A stretch of 64,000 nucleotides of DNA, from assembly GCF_000968175.1 (NCBI RefSeq), contig NZ_FO704551.1, forward strand, positions 1,240,001-1,304,000. The letters are read 5' to 3'. The position numbers and the translations under genes are program-made. This DNA comes from Xenorhabdus poinarii G6. Lineage in GTDB: Bacteria; Pseudomonadota; Gammaproteobacteria; Enterobacterales; Enterobacteriaceae. Shown piece after piece: positions 46,775 through 54,817 of this stretch. The stretch's first letter is position 1; every line of letters begins with the position of its first letter. The notes beneath the pieces were generated by a model. It made no database searches. It saw only the letters and a program-made list of their open reading frames with translations, and was not told the DNA's origin.

Positions 46775-47060
46775 AAAGAGGCCGGATTTTGTTCCGGGCG
46801 AATACTGACCATAAGCAACGATCATTGAAATGGGGTTGCTGTACTGAGGAATGCAAATATGGAGCAATTATTCTCTTTCGCACTTGTGCCGATTGGCGCT
46901 CGTTGCTGCAATGATGACTACGGAGCACAGCGCTCTGTTAATCCACCCTCCCTTATTTCTTCTTTCTTTTCTGTTTATAGACAGATGCGAAGTTCGCCCA
47001 GTAACTATCGATTGAGTAGTTGTATCAGTACCCAGATCGAAGTTATGGGGGATTTCGCTC
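46775..47060. other. Leader region of puuP
   Basis: No gene is recognised. CAACGATCATTG and CATTGCAGCAACG-type short inverted pieces occur near 46817-46910. The stretch from 46900 to 47060 is the untranslated leader or promoter of the permease. Confidence 0.35.
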
Positions 47061-48437
47061 ATGTCGCATAATTCAATCACTCTGGGCACCAACCAAATCA
47101 GTGCCAGCCAGCGCGTTCAATTGAGAAAAACGTTGACTCTGTTTCAGGTCGTCATGATGGGTCTTGCGTACATACAACCAATGACGATTTTTGATACTTT
47201 TGGTATTGTTTCTAAATTGACGGATGGGCATGTTGCGACCTCTTATGCCATTGCGTTGATCGCGATTTTATTTACCGCATTAAGTTATGGAAAGTTAGTT
47301 AAACGGTTTCCATCAGCAGGTTCTGCCTATACATACGTACAAAAATCAATGAATCCCCATCTTGGGTTTATGGTAGGTTGGTCATCTTTGTTAGATTATC
47401 TGCTTATGCCGATGATCAATATCCTGTTGGCAAAAATTTATCTACAAGCGATTTTCCCAAGTATTGATCCTTGGATCTTTGTCGTTGGCTTGGCCGTCTT
47501 GATGACAGTTTTCAACCTGAGTGGCATTAACGTTGTCGCAAACCTTAATAGCCTGATTGTGGTTGTGCAATTTGCTGTCCTGGTGGTATTTGTCGGCTTA
47601 TTAGCTCACGGCGTCCATAACGGCATTGGTGCGGGGACTTTGTTCAGTATGCAACCGTTTACGTCGGAAGAAGCAAAATTGATTCCAATGATAACCGGAG
47701 CGACGATACTTTGTTTCTCTTTCCTTGGGTTTGATGGTATTAGTTCTTTGTCTGAAGAAACCCCTAATGCAGAAAAGGTGATTCCAAAAGCGATTTTCCT
47801 GACCGCATTGATTGGTGGGGCTATCTTCATTGCTGTGTCTTATTTCTTGCAGCTCTATTTCCCGGATATTTCTCGGTTTAAAAACCCGGACGAATCCCAA
47901 CCAGAAATTATGTTGTATGTTGCAGGGGCATTTTTTCAAGCGATTATTTTAGTGTTCTCCTGCGTCACTGTCATGGCGTCTGGTATGGCCGCCCACGCAG
48001 GGGTATCTCGCCTGCTCTATGTTATGGGGCGTGATGGCGTATTGCCTGAAAAAATATTTGCTTATGTGCACCCTAAATGGCGTACGCCATCAATCAACAT
48101 TATCATGGTTGGCATTATTGCCTTGTCAGCGTGTTGGTTAAATCTGGTGACCGCAACGGCATTAATTAATTTTGGTGCGTTGGTTGCATTTACATTTGTT
48201 AACTTATCAGTTATCGCTCAGTTCTATATTCGTGAACGTCGCAATAATACTTTGAAAGATACGTTAAACTTCTTGATCTTGCCACTTCTTGGTGCTGCGA
48301 CAGTCGGTGTTTTGTGGACCAATCTGGAAGCACATTCGATGGAATTAGGTTTGATCTGGGGAGGGTTTGGTTTGCTCTATATGCTCTTACTGACCCGAAA
48401 CTTCCGTCAACCAATGCCACAGTTTACTGAATCATAG
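47061..48437 (+). CDS. puuP: Putrescine importer PuuP (APC superfamily)
   Basis: 458 residues (E. coli 461), 12 membrane segments. [59 protein letters not shown] and [15 protein letters not shown] match PuuP closely. It imports putrescine with protons in E. coli. None of the other puu catabolic genes is beside it here, so it may serve general putrescine or another amine uptake. The gene is followed by a strong terminator. Confidence 0.85.
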   Translation: MSHNSITLGTNQISASQRVQLRKTLTLFQVVMMGLAYIQPMTIFDTFGIVSKLTDGHVATSYAIALIAILFTALSYGKLVKRFPSAGSAYTYVQKSMNPHLGFMVGWSSLLDYLLMPMINILLAKIYLQAIFPSIDPWIFVVGLAVLMTVFNLSGINVVANLNSLIVVVQFAVLVVFVGLLAHGVHNGIGAGTLFSMQPFTSEEAKLIPMITGATILCFSFLGFDGISSLSEETPNAEKVIPKAIFLTALIGGAIFIAVSYFLQLYFPDISRFKNPDESQPEIMLYVAGAFFQAIILVFSCVTVMASGMAAHAGVSRLLYVMGRDGVLPEKIFAYVHPKWRTPSINIIMVGIIALSACWLNLVTATALINFGALVAFTFVNLSVIAQFYIRERRNNTLKDTLNFLILPLLGAATVGVLWTNLEAHSMELGLIWGGFGLLYMLLLTRNFRQPMPQFTES

Positions 48438-48491
48438 TCAGAGAATCGTTCAGATTTCTGCCAGAAAGCAGTCAATTGAAATAAAAAATAA

Positions 48492-48518
48492 AACAGCACC
48501 TAAGGGTGCTGTTTTTAT
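48492..48518 (+). terminator. Terminator of puuP
   Basis: AACAGCACC pairs perfectly with GGTGCTGTT across TAAG, followed by TTTATTT. Confidence 0.8.
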
Positions 48519-48647
48519 TTACAATAAAAAAAGAGTACAAAACAGACAGATCTTATTAAAAGACATCATATAATAGATGGAAAATTACCCATATCTGATT
48601 TCATTAAGAGTGCATTTTCCCGGCTCTCGACAAGGTAAGAAAATGAT

Positions 48648-50393
48648 ATGAATGATGTTAAAAATCCTCAGAATCAGCAACTCATCGCGACTCTTACGAA
48701 TATTGTGGGATCGGCTAACCTCCTCACTGAACCCCGAAAAACGGAACGTTATCGTAAAGGTTTTCGCTCTGGACAAGGAAATGCACTTGCGGTTGTGTTT
48801 CCCGGTTCATTATTGGAGCAGTGGAAAGTATTTAAAGCTTGTGTTGAAGCCGACAAAATTATTTTAATGCAGGCGGCTAATACCGGGTTAACGGAAGGAT
48901 CTACGCCGAGTGGTAATGATTATGACCGCGATATCATTATTATCAGTACCTTACGTATGGATAAAATTCAAATTCTTCAATCAACGAACCAAGTGATTGC
49001 ATTCCCTGGTAGCACATTGTGGCATTTGGAAAGTGTATTAAAACCATTAGGGCGTGAACCACATTCAGTGATCGGATCATCCTGCATTGGCGCTTCTGTT
49101 ATTGGCGGAATTTGTAATAATTCAGGGGGGTCTTTGGTTCAGCGGGGACCCGCTTATACTGAAATGGCACTTTATGGACGAGTCAATGAAAAAGGCGAGG
49201 CTGAGCTGATTAACCATTTGGGGATCTCACTCGGAGAGCAAGCTGAAGATATGTTGGTCTGTTTGGAGGAGCAACGTTATCGCATTGAAGATATTCAACA
49301 GAGCAATAACGTTGCTTCTGATCATGAGTATTCACAACGAGTCCGGGATGTTGATGCAGATACCCCGTCCCGGTTTAATGCTGATGAACACCGATTATTC
49401 GAAGCTTCAGGTTGTGCCGGTAAACTAGTTGTTTTTGCTGTTCGCCTTGATACCTTTCCGGCAGAGTCATCTTCACAGGTTTTTTATATCGGCACTGACC
49501 AACCTGATGTGTTGACCGAATTGCGACGTCATATTTTATCGAATTTTCAGCATTTGCCGGTTGCCGGGGAATACATGCATCGCGATATATTTGATATTGC
49601 AGAAAGATATGGAAAAGATACCTTTGTGATGATTGATAAACTCGGTACAGATAAAATGCCGATGTTTTTCACTCTGAAAGGGCGGTTGGATGCGATATTA
49701 AGCAAAATCCCATTTTTACCATCGTACCTGACAGATCATGTTATACAGGGATTAAGTCGCTTATTGCCCTCTCATTTACCGCCTCGTCTGAAAGAATATC
49801 GAAATCGCTTTGAACATCACTTAATGTTGAAAATGTCAGGTGAAGGGATAAAGGAGGCGAGTGAATGGCTGGAAAGTTACTTTAAACAGGCTGATGGCGA
49901 GTATTTTGTTTGTACTCCAGAAGAAGGAGGAAAGGCGTTCTTACATCGTTTTGCTGCCGCAGGCGCCGCGATCCGTTATCAGGCTGTTCATCGTAATGAA
50001 GTTGAGGATATTTTGGCATTGGATATCGCGCTGCGCCGTAATGATCGTGAATGGTTTGAAACTTTGCCGGCCGAAATCAATGATGCGTTGGTTCATCGGT
50101 TATATTACGGGCATTTTATGTGTCATGTATTCCATCAGGACTATATTGTTAAAAAAGGTACGGATGTGCATGCATTGAAAGCAAAAATGCTGGCGATTTT
50201 AAATCAGCGGGGAGCGGAGTATCCGGCCGAACACAATGTTGGTCACTTGTACAACGCTAAACCACAACTTAAGCGTTTTTATCAACAGACCGATCCGACG
50301 AATACGTTAAATCCGGGGATCGGTAAAACCTCCAAGCTGAAAAATTGGGGGGGAGAATGTGAGTGTCAGGTGACAGGGCATCAATCTGATTAA
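48648..50393 (+). CDS. dld: Quinone-dependent D-lactate dehydrogenase Dld
   Basis: 581 residues (E. coli 571). A PCMH-type FAD domain (ALAVVFPGSLLEQWKVF, TGLTEGSTPSGNDYDRD, SCIGASVIGGICNNSGG) is followed by the membrane-binding and cap domains (HHLMLKMSGEG, EHNVGHLYNAKPQLKRFY, LNPGIGKTSK). It is a peripheral inner membrane flavoprotein that oxidises D-lactate to pyruvate and reduces quinone. AAGGTAAG lies 9 bases before the ATG. It stands alone between terminators. Confidence 0.95.
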   Translation: MNDVKNPQNQQLIATLTNIVGSANLLTEPRKTERYRKGFRSGQGNALAVVFPGSLLEQWKVFKACVEADKIILMQAANTGLTEGSTPSGNDYDRDIIIISTLRMDKIQILQSTNQVIAFPGSTLWHLESVLKPLGREPHSVIGSSCIGASVIGGICNNSGGSLVQRGPAYTEMALYGRVNEKGEAELINHLGISLGEQAEDMLVCLEEQRYRIEDIQQSNNVASDHEYSQRVRDVDADTPSRFNADEHRLFEASGCAGKLVVFAVRLDTFPAESSSQVFYIGTDQPDVLTELRRHILSNFQHLPVAGEYMHRDIFDIAERYGKDTFVMIDKLGTDKMPMFFTLKGRLDAILSKIPFLPSYLTDHVIQGLSRLLPSHLPPRLKEYRNRFEHHLMLKMSGEGIKEASEWLESYFKQADGEYFVCTPEEGGKAFLHRFAAAGAAIRYQAVHRNEVEDILALDIALRRNDREWFETLPAEINDALVHRLYYGHFMCHVFHQDYIVKKGTDVHALKAKMLAILNQRGAEYPAEHNVGHLYNAKPQLKRFYQQTDPTNTLNPGIGKTSKLKNWGGECECQVTGHQSD

Positions 50394-50420
50394 CTTGCGT
50401 TTATGACCATTTAAAAGGAG

Positions 50421-50455
50421 AAAAAGACAAAACATGCGGGTTTGTCTTTTTCTTT
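50421..50455 (+). terminator. Terminator of dld
   Basis: AAAAAGACAAA pairs perfectly with TTTGTCTTTTT across a 9-base loop and continues into CTTTT. A second hairpin TGTTATC...GATAACA follows near 50470, before the end of sbcB. Confidence 0.7.
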
Positions 50456-50529
50456 TACACTACTTCGTTCTGTTATCGCTCGGAGGATAACACCCGAAAT
50501 CTATTGGATATAGTGCTTGTCAGCAAGTT

Positions 50530-51960
50530 CTATCCAGCGATTTGAATGGCATAATCAAGCAGGGCTTTTAACTGGCGGCATTTTCCTTCATCAGACTGGT
50601 ATTCAACAAAAAGCTTGTTGATCGTTGTAAGGTATTGACTGATATTTTCCTGTGTTAACGTATCCTGACGATGACGCAGCCAGCGTTGTTGCTCCTCATC
50701 ATCCAGTGTTGCTGGATAATTTCTTGCACGATAGCGAAATAATAGTGACTTAATGCGTGTATCCTGAAATGTTAAATCCAAAGCAGGCAGATGTTGGGGC
50801 AGAGTTTCCCTGATAATGTCCATTGCCGCTTTGTCGGCAGTACTGAAAAATCCGCTATATAGTTTAGTATCGACATTATCAGATTCTGGAAACTCTTCTT
50901 GCTGAGAAAATAACTCAACGATCTTTTCTCTGATTTGTGGGTGATTGCGCAAAATAGCCAAATTTTGCGCACATTTTTTGCGATCAAGTCCCACTCGTTC
51001 AGCGTCTTGTGGCCGTAAGGTATTCTCTGGTGCAACGATTGGACATTTATTAATCTGAACCAGTTTAATTGGCACCGGGCTTTGCTCTGGCAGTAACTCA
51101 TCCCGCCGAGTATACAGACGTTCGCGTAATTCGTTTACGCTGAGTTCCATAAGTGGTGAGATATCACCAGCCAGATCACAGGTGATAACCGCATTACGGT
51201 TAGTAGGATGCCAGGCTAATGGGGCAATCAGACTAATATTGCTGCGCAGTGTGCCAAACATGCCCGAGACATGAACCAGCGGTTTCATTTGTGGGATATC
51301 AATTTGGTTGCTGACTTTTTGTTTATTTCTTAATTGGAAAAAGTAATCAAACAGCTTAGGCTGAGCTTTTTTCACCAATTTTGCCATGGCGATAGTTGCA
51401 TGAACATCGGACATCGCATCATGCGCGTGAGTATGCTCAACACCGTTGGCTTTTGTCAGATGTTCCAGTTTGAAACTGGGCAATCCATCCTCATTTTCAG
51501 GCCAGATAATGCCTTCTGGACGCAGGGCATAACAAGCCCGTAATACATCGAGCAAATCCCATCGGGAGTTGCCTTTTTGCCAGCTATAAGCATAAGGATC
51601 GTAAAAATTACGATAGAAGAGATGACGGCTGACCTCATCATCAAAACGAATATTATTATACCCAATAATACATGTGTTGGGTTTGCTGAATGCGTCGTGG
51701 ATTTGCCGGGCGAATTCCGCTTCATTGACCCCTTTTTTCAATGCCAATTGAGGGGTAATGCCCGTGATCATGACGGCTTCAGGATCGGGCAGATAATCGT
51801 CAGCAGGAGCACAATACACCACCAAAGGTTCTTCAATGATATTGAAATTACTGTCGGTACGAACGCCTGCAAACTGTGCGGGACGATCCAGGGCCGGATG
51901 TTTACCAAAAGTTTCATAGTCATGAAAATAGAATGATTGTTGTTTGTTATCGGTAGACAA
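50530..51960 (-). CDS. sbcB: Exodeoxyribonuclease I (SbcB/ExoI)
   Basis: 476 residues (E. coli 475). A DEDDh exonuclease: FHDYETFGKHPALDRPAQFA (ExoI motif with Asp/Glu), CIIGYNNIRFDDEVSRHLFYRNFYDPY (ExoII; here two conserved blocks around Asn-Asp) and EHTHAHDAMSDVHATIAMA (ExoIII). It degrades single-stranded DNA 3' to 5' and acts in recombination and mismatch repair, with SSB at its C-terminal domain. In E. coli it lies near yeeX (tmaR), as here, but a small island separates them. Confidence 0.95.
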   Translation of the reverse strand: MSTDNKQQSFYFHDYETFGKHPALDRPAQFAGVRTDSNFNIIEEPLVVYCAPADDYLPDPEAVMITGITPQLALKKGVNEAEFARQIHDAFSKPNTCIIGYNNIRFDDEVSRHLFYRNFYDPYAYSWQKGNSRWDLLDVLRACYALRPEGIIWPENEDGLPSFKLEHLTKANGVEHTHAHDAMSDVHATIAMAKLVKKAQPKLFDYFFQLRNKQKVSNQIDIPQMKPLVHVSGMFGTLRSNISLIAPLAWHPTNRNAVITCDLAGDISPLMELSVNELRERLYTRRDELLPEQSPVPIKLVQINKCPIVAPENTLRPQDAERVGLDRKKCAQNLAILRNHPQIREKIVELFSQQEEFPESDNVDTKLYSGFFSTADKAAMDIIRETLPQHLPALDLTFQDTRIKSLLFRYRARNYPATLDDEEQQRWLRHRQDTLTQENISQYLTTINKLFVEYQSDEGKCRQLKALLDYAIQIAG

Positions 51961-52136
51961 AGTTTTTCCCCGTCAGTTATTGGTATTTATTTTTTTGATT
52001 TTAATTGGTTTATCGATCAATTCTGATTGATTTTTGCACTGAGTGTTTATTTATGTCTTTTACTGTCTAGTTTTGTCCATGCGATGTTAAGTACAGAGTG
52101 AGTACAAGTTAATTTTTATTTTGAGTACAAAACAGT

Positions 52137-52262
52137 ATGGCTTTTGGTGACACAAAATTACGTTCCATACATGGTAAACCATATCAGGGCAAACCTGAAA
52201 TAACCGATATCGGCGGACTTAGTGTGCGAGTGTTCCCAAAAGGGGGGATTACGGCTAATTAA
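52137..52262 (+). pseudogene. N-terminal stump of a tyrosine recombinase (P4-type integrase)
   Basis: ATG 52137 opens a frame whose 41 codons (MAFGDTKLRSIHGKPYQGKP, then GGLSVRVFPKGGIT) match the start of the DUF4102 arm-binding domain of P4-like integrases, then a stop. The catalytic domain is absent from the rest of the island. Just upstream, GAGTACAA appears twice (52099 and 52123 areas), as arm-type sites often do near such genes. Confidence 0.65.
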
Positions 52263-52317
52263 TTAGCCGACGAGAAGTTACGGGCATTAGCTTAACCCCA
52301 AACTAAGGACTTTTGAG

Positions 52318-52563
52318 ATGAAAATAAAGGCGAGCAAATACTCGTCAATTTCTGCCTCCTGTATAACTGCCAGTGATTTAATGGGTATTGAAATGAAAGC
52401 ATTTTACCCGAAAATCGATAGCACTCCAGATCCAGATAAAGCGGTGCTGGCCGATAAAGGCAGTTTTGCAACAAAAGATTGCATTTTTAGACAAAATGGC
52501 GCATGTTATAAGTGCGCTTCCACAAGCGTATGCGTCTACACCGCATGTAATACAAATACCTGA
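52318..52563 (+). CDS. Small ORF with cysteine-rich C-terminus, uncertain
   Basis: 81 codons from ATG 52318, with AAGGA nine bases upstream. The first half is unremarkable and soluble; the last 27 residues hold five cysteines (KDCIF, GACYKCAS, SVCVYTAC). No signal peptide and no modification genes are present. The end of the ORF overlaps operator-like repeats of the antitoxin gene, so the cysteines may be an accident of that DNA. It may be a remnant of island cargo. Confidence 0.3.
   Translation: MKIKASKYSSISASCITASDLMGIEMKAFYPKIDSTPDPDKAVLADKGSFATKDCIFRQNGACYKCASTSVCVYTACNTNT
52500..52552. promoter_or_regulatory. Operator-like repeats before the toxin-antitoxin genes
   Basis: CGCATGTTATA (52500-52510) and CGCATGTAATA (52542-52552) are direct copies 42 bases apart. 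An inverted copy, GTATGCG (52528-52534), lies between. They end 22 bases before the antitoxin start, where autoregulatory operators of type II systems are found. Confidence 0.5.
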
Positions 52564-52574
52564 GAGGTACGCAG

Positions 52575-52811
52575 ATGGCTATTAGTATCCGTTTAGATGA
52601 TGATTTCGTGAATGATGTAAAAATTCACGCTGAGGCTTCAAGTAGAAGTGTACCAAAGCAGATCGAACATTGGGCAAAAATAGGTCGCATCGCCGAAGAT
52701 AACCCGGATTTGCCGTACGCCTTTATCCTTGATGTCTTACTGGCGAAAAGCGAAGTCGGGAATGGTAAGGTGTCGCGTTATGTCAGAAGGACAAAAAAGT
52801 CCCAAGATTGA
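52575..52811 (+). CDS. ParD-like type II antitoxin
   Basis: 78 residues. MAISIRLDDDFVNDVKIHAE and SRSVPKQIEHWAKIGRIAEDNPDLPY match the ParD-like antitoxin family (PF11903 type), a ribbon-helix-helix DNA-binding N-terminus with a toxin-binding tail. GAGAGGTACGC precedes the ATG. It overlaps the toxin gene by 32 bases. It should repress the pair through the repeats at 52500-52552 and neutralise the toxin. Confidence 0.8.
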   Translation: MAISIRLDDDFVNDVKIHAEASSRSVPKQIEHWAKIGRIAEDNPDLPYAFILDVLLAKSEVGNGKVSRYVRRTKKSQD

Positions 52812-53109
52812 TGTTTATGAAACAAGACGTTTCTCTAAAGCGTTATCTAAATTACCTGAAAATCTTCTTGCAGTGGTGGAAGATGAGATAGAGAGAATCA
52901 TTGACAACCCAGAAATTGGCGAGCAGAAGAAAGGAGATTTAAATTTTCTTCGTGTTCACAAATTTCAGTTAAATAACCAACTAACATTGCTTGGGTATCA
53001 TTGGGTTGAAGAAAAGATAGAGCTATACCTGTTAAATTTTGGTTCTCATGAAAATTTTTATCAGGAACAAAAGCGGTACAGGAAAGATGACTTAAAGTTT
53101 ATTAAATAG
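52780..53109 (+). CDS. RelE/ParE-family toxin
   Basis: 109 residues from ATG 52780, with AAGGTG upstream inside the antitoxin gene. KIDVYETRRFSKALSKLPEN at the start, NPEIGEQKKGDLNFLRVHKF in the middle and IELYLLNFGSHENFYQEQKR at the end follow the RelE/ParE fold. Whether it cuts mRNA or poisons gyrase cannot be told; the usual RelE catalytic residues are not clear. The pair is intact and likely stabilises the island. Confidence 0.8.
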   Translation: MSEGQKSPKIDVYETRRFSKALSKLPENLLAVVEDEIERIIDNPEIGEQKKGDLNFLRVHKFQLNNQLTLLGYHWVEEKIELYLLNFGSHENFYQEQKRYRKDDLKFIK

Positions 53110-53114
53110 TACAT

Positions 53115-53136
53115 AAGGCTGCTTAATGCGGCCTTT
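53115..53136 (+). terminator. Terminator of the toxin-antitoxin operon
   Basis: AAGGCTGC pairs with GCGGCCTT (one G-T pair) across TTAAT, followed by TTT. It resembles the terminator at 14949 in sequence and in what follows. Confidence 0.65.
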
Positions 53137-53142
53137 TTCATA

Positions 53143-53586
53143 TTTGCCACCGCAATCACATCCAGGGGATGTTATGTCATACTCCAGCAGCAACTAGAAG
53201 AAAATGGCCGAACAAATCATTTCTGAGCTTTTTGCGAATGGTAGAAGTGGAACTCCGATGAAACAATTTGGTATCAACTGGAAATAAGCTGAGCGCTTAG
53301 AACGTAATGCTCCTCAAATAGTTATGGGGCATGACCCAGATGAAGATTGTTTACAACATCGCCCTTGAGTTTTAGGGACTAGGTGGCAAGTGGCGATACA
53401 AATCTACAGTGGTGATAGGGGGTTTTGCTCACTTGAGGCAAAAATGAGTGGGATTTTTGATGAAGAGAGATATCCTGCAGGTAGCTTATCAATAAATTGT
53501 CGAAACTAACTTGTCTATGCATTGCCTGAAATTGTATTGTGTAGTGAGTATAAGACATTATCGATCTGATTAAAAAGGGATAAACA
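53143..53586. other. Phage-like debris before tmaR
   Basis: TTTGCCACCGCAATCAC (53143-53159), then ACATCC, is the same block found at 15053-15069 in the prophage remnant, in both places just after a GGCTGC-type terminator. Short open stretches with ribosome-binding-like sites (for example ATG 53202, 27 codons) look like the starts of deleted phage genes. No complete gene is present. The right end of this stretch is the control region of tmaR. Confidence 0.45.
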
Positions 53587-53907
53587 ATGGATAACACAAA
53601 TAAACCAACATTCCACAATGTACTGGAGTTTGTGCGTATGTTTCGTCGTAAGAACAAGTTACAGCGCGAAATCGTAGACAATGAGAAAAAAATTCGGGAT
53701 AACCAAAAACGTGTACTTCTGCTTGATAACCTGACTGATTACATAAAACCAGGCATGTCAATTGAAGATATTCAAGGAATTATTGCTCATATGCGCAGTG
53801 ATTATGAAGAGCGCGTTGATGAATATATCATCAAAAATGCTGAGCTTTCCAAAGAGCGTCGTGAGTTATCTAAAAAACTTAAAGCAATGGATGGCGGTGT
53901 TAAGTAA
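53587..53907 (+). CDS. tmaR: PTS regulator TmaR (YeeX)
   Basis: 106 residues (E. coli 109). [36 protein letters not shown] and [20 protein letters not shown] are near-identical to E. coli TmaR. It is a coiled-coil protein that gathers enzyme I of the PTS at the cell pole and controls its activity. AAAGGGA precedes the ATG. It is the right-hand core neighbour of the sbcB island. Confidence 0.95.
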   Translation: MDNTNKPTFHNVLEFVRMFRRKNKLQREIVDNEKKIRDNQKRVLLLDNLTDYIKPGMSIEDIQGIIAHMRSDYEERVDEYIIKNAELSKERRELSKKLKAMDGGVK

Positions 53908-53972
53908 GTCTTGTTTGTTCAACAAGGATCTTGCTTGAGAAAGAGTATTATCTCAATTTGAGCCGGCAATTA

Positions 53973-53995
53973 ACCACGCCATTAGGGCGTGGTTG
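53973..53995. terminator. Terminator between tmaR and the converging gene
   Basis: AACCACGCC pairs perfectly with GGCGTGGTT across ATTAG, followed by GTTCTTGTT. Confidence 0.65.
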
Positions 53996-54022
53996 TTCTT
54001 GTTACTTCAATAAAAAGTCAAT

Positions 54023-54649
54023 TCAGCGCCAGTGAGGTTTTAGTGCTGGATCAACTAGGGCATAAATTTGGTCGTAGGTTTGTTCATCTTCAGCCATCTG
54101 TGCCAATTGCTTTGCCACATCTTCTCGGCTTACCATGCCATGAATTTCTTCTTGATAACGTTTGCAATGTCCGGTGCCAGGCTGATCGGTCAGACCTCCG
54201 GGGCGGACGATGGTAAAATCCAGGGTGCTGGTTTGCAGGTAACTTTCAGCCAACGATTTATGTCTGACAGATTGGCCAAATAAGGATTTGGCGCGTGCGG
54301 ACAATGTCTTCCAACTTTCCCCACACCCAATGGATGTCACTAATAACAGGCGAGAAATTTGAGCTTGTTCCAATGCATCAATAATGGCCATGTTCCCGTG
54401 GTGATCCGCATCGCCTCCGCCAATGGTCGAGAAAACGATGGGATTTTCTCCCGCCAGGGTAACCGCTTTTTCTATGCTTTTTTTATCACAGGCATCCCCT
54501 CGTATTACGTTAACGCCTAATTCGCTGAGTTCTATCGCTTGTTGTGTATGGCGGATCAACGCGGTGACAGGACGGTTTTGCTTTAGCGCAATAGTCACTA
54601 AATGGCGTCCTACGCCTTTTCCGGCACCAAAAATCAACCAAGGTTTCAT
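54023..54649 (-). CDS. NAD(P)-binding oxidoreductase-like protein (atypical SDR)
   Basis: 208 residues. WLIFGAGKGVGRHL at the N-terminus is a GxGxxG nucleotide-binding loop; VFSTIGGG and LLLVTSIGCGES follow the NmrA/YwnB-like (PF13460) pattern, and TIVRPGGLTD is the conserved substrate-loop motif. The Tyr-x-x-x-Lys of classical dehydrogenases is not obvious, so it may be a redox sensor or a reductase with unknown substrate. It lies between tmaR (converging) and rne. Confidence 0.8.
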   Translation of the reverse strand: MKPWLIFGAGKGVGRHLVTIALKQNRPVTALIRHTQQAIELSELGVNVIRGDACDKKSIEKAVTLAGENPIVFSTIGGGDADHHGNMAIIDALEQAQISRLLLVTSIGCGESWKTLSARAKSLFGQSVRHKSLAESYLQTSTLDFTIVRPGGLTDQPGTGHCKRYQEEIHGMVSREDVAKQLAQMAEDEQTYDQIYALVDPALKPHWR

Positions 54650-54762
54650 CGTTGGGGGTTCTCCATAAAATTAATTATCTTCAATGATAACCGACTCAGT
54701 TTAATTGGAATTGGTGAGTGAATAACATGAAATTTATTCGTTTTTTGTGATAGCAGAGTAAA

Positions 54763-54790
54763 AAATGGCTCCCTATATTGGGAGCCATTT
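54763..54790 (-). terminator. Terminator of rne
   Basis: AAATGGCTCCC pairs perfectly over 11 bases with GGGAGCCATTT across TATATT. On the reverse strand the stem is followed by TT, so it ends rne transcription. Confidence 0.75.
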
Positions 54791-54817
54791 GGGTTTTCAA
54801 TCAATTACAGTCTGTCA

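Noticed and set aside
52318..52563. Lanthipeptide precursor
   Set aside because: No lanthionine synthase, protease or transporter gene is near, and the Cys-rich end coincides with operator repeats.
53202..53285. 27-codon ORF in the phage debris before tmaR
   Set aside because: Too short to identify and with no conserved motif; treated as part of the remnant.
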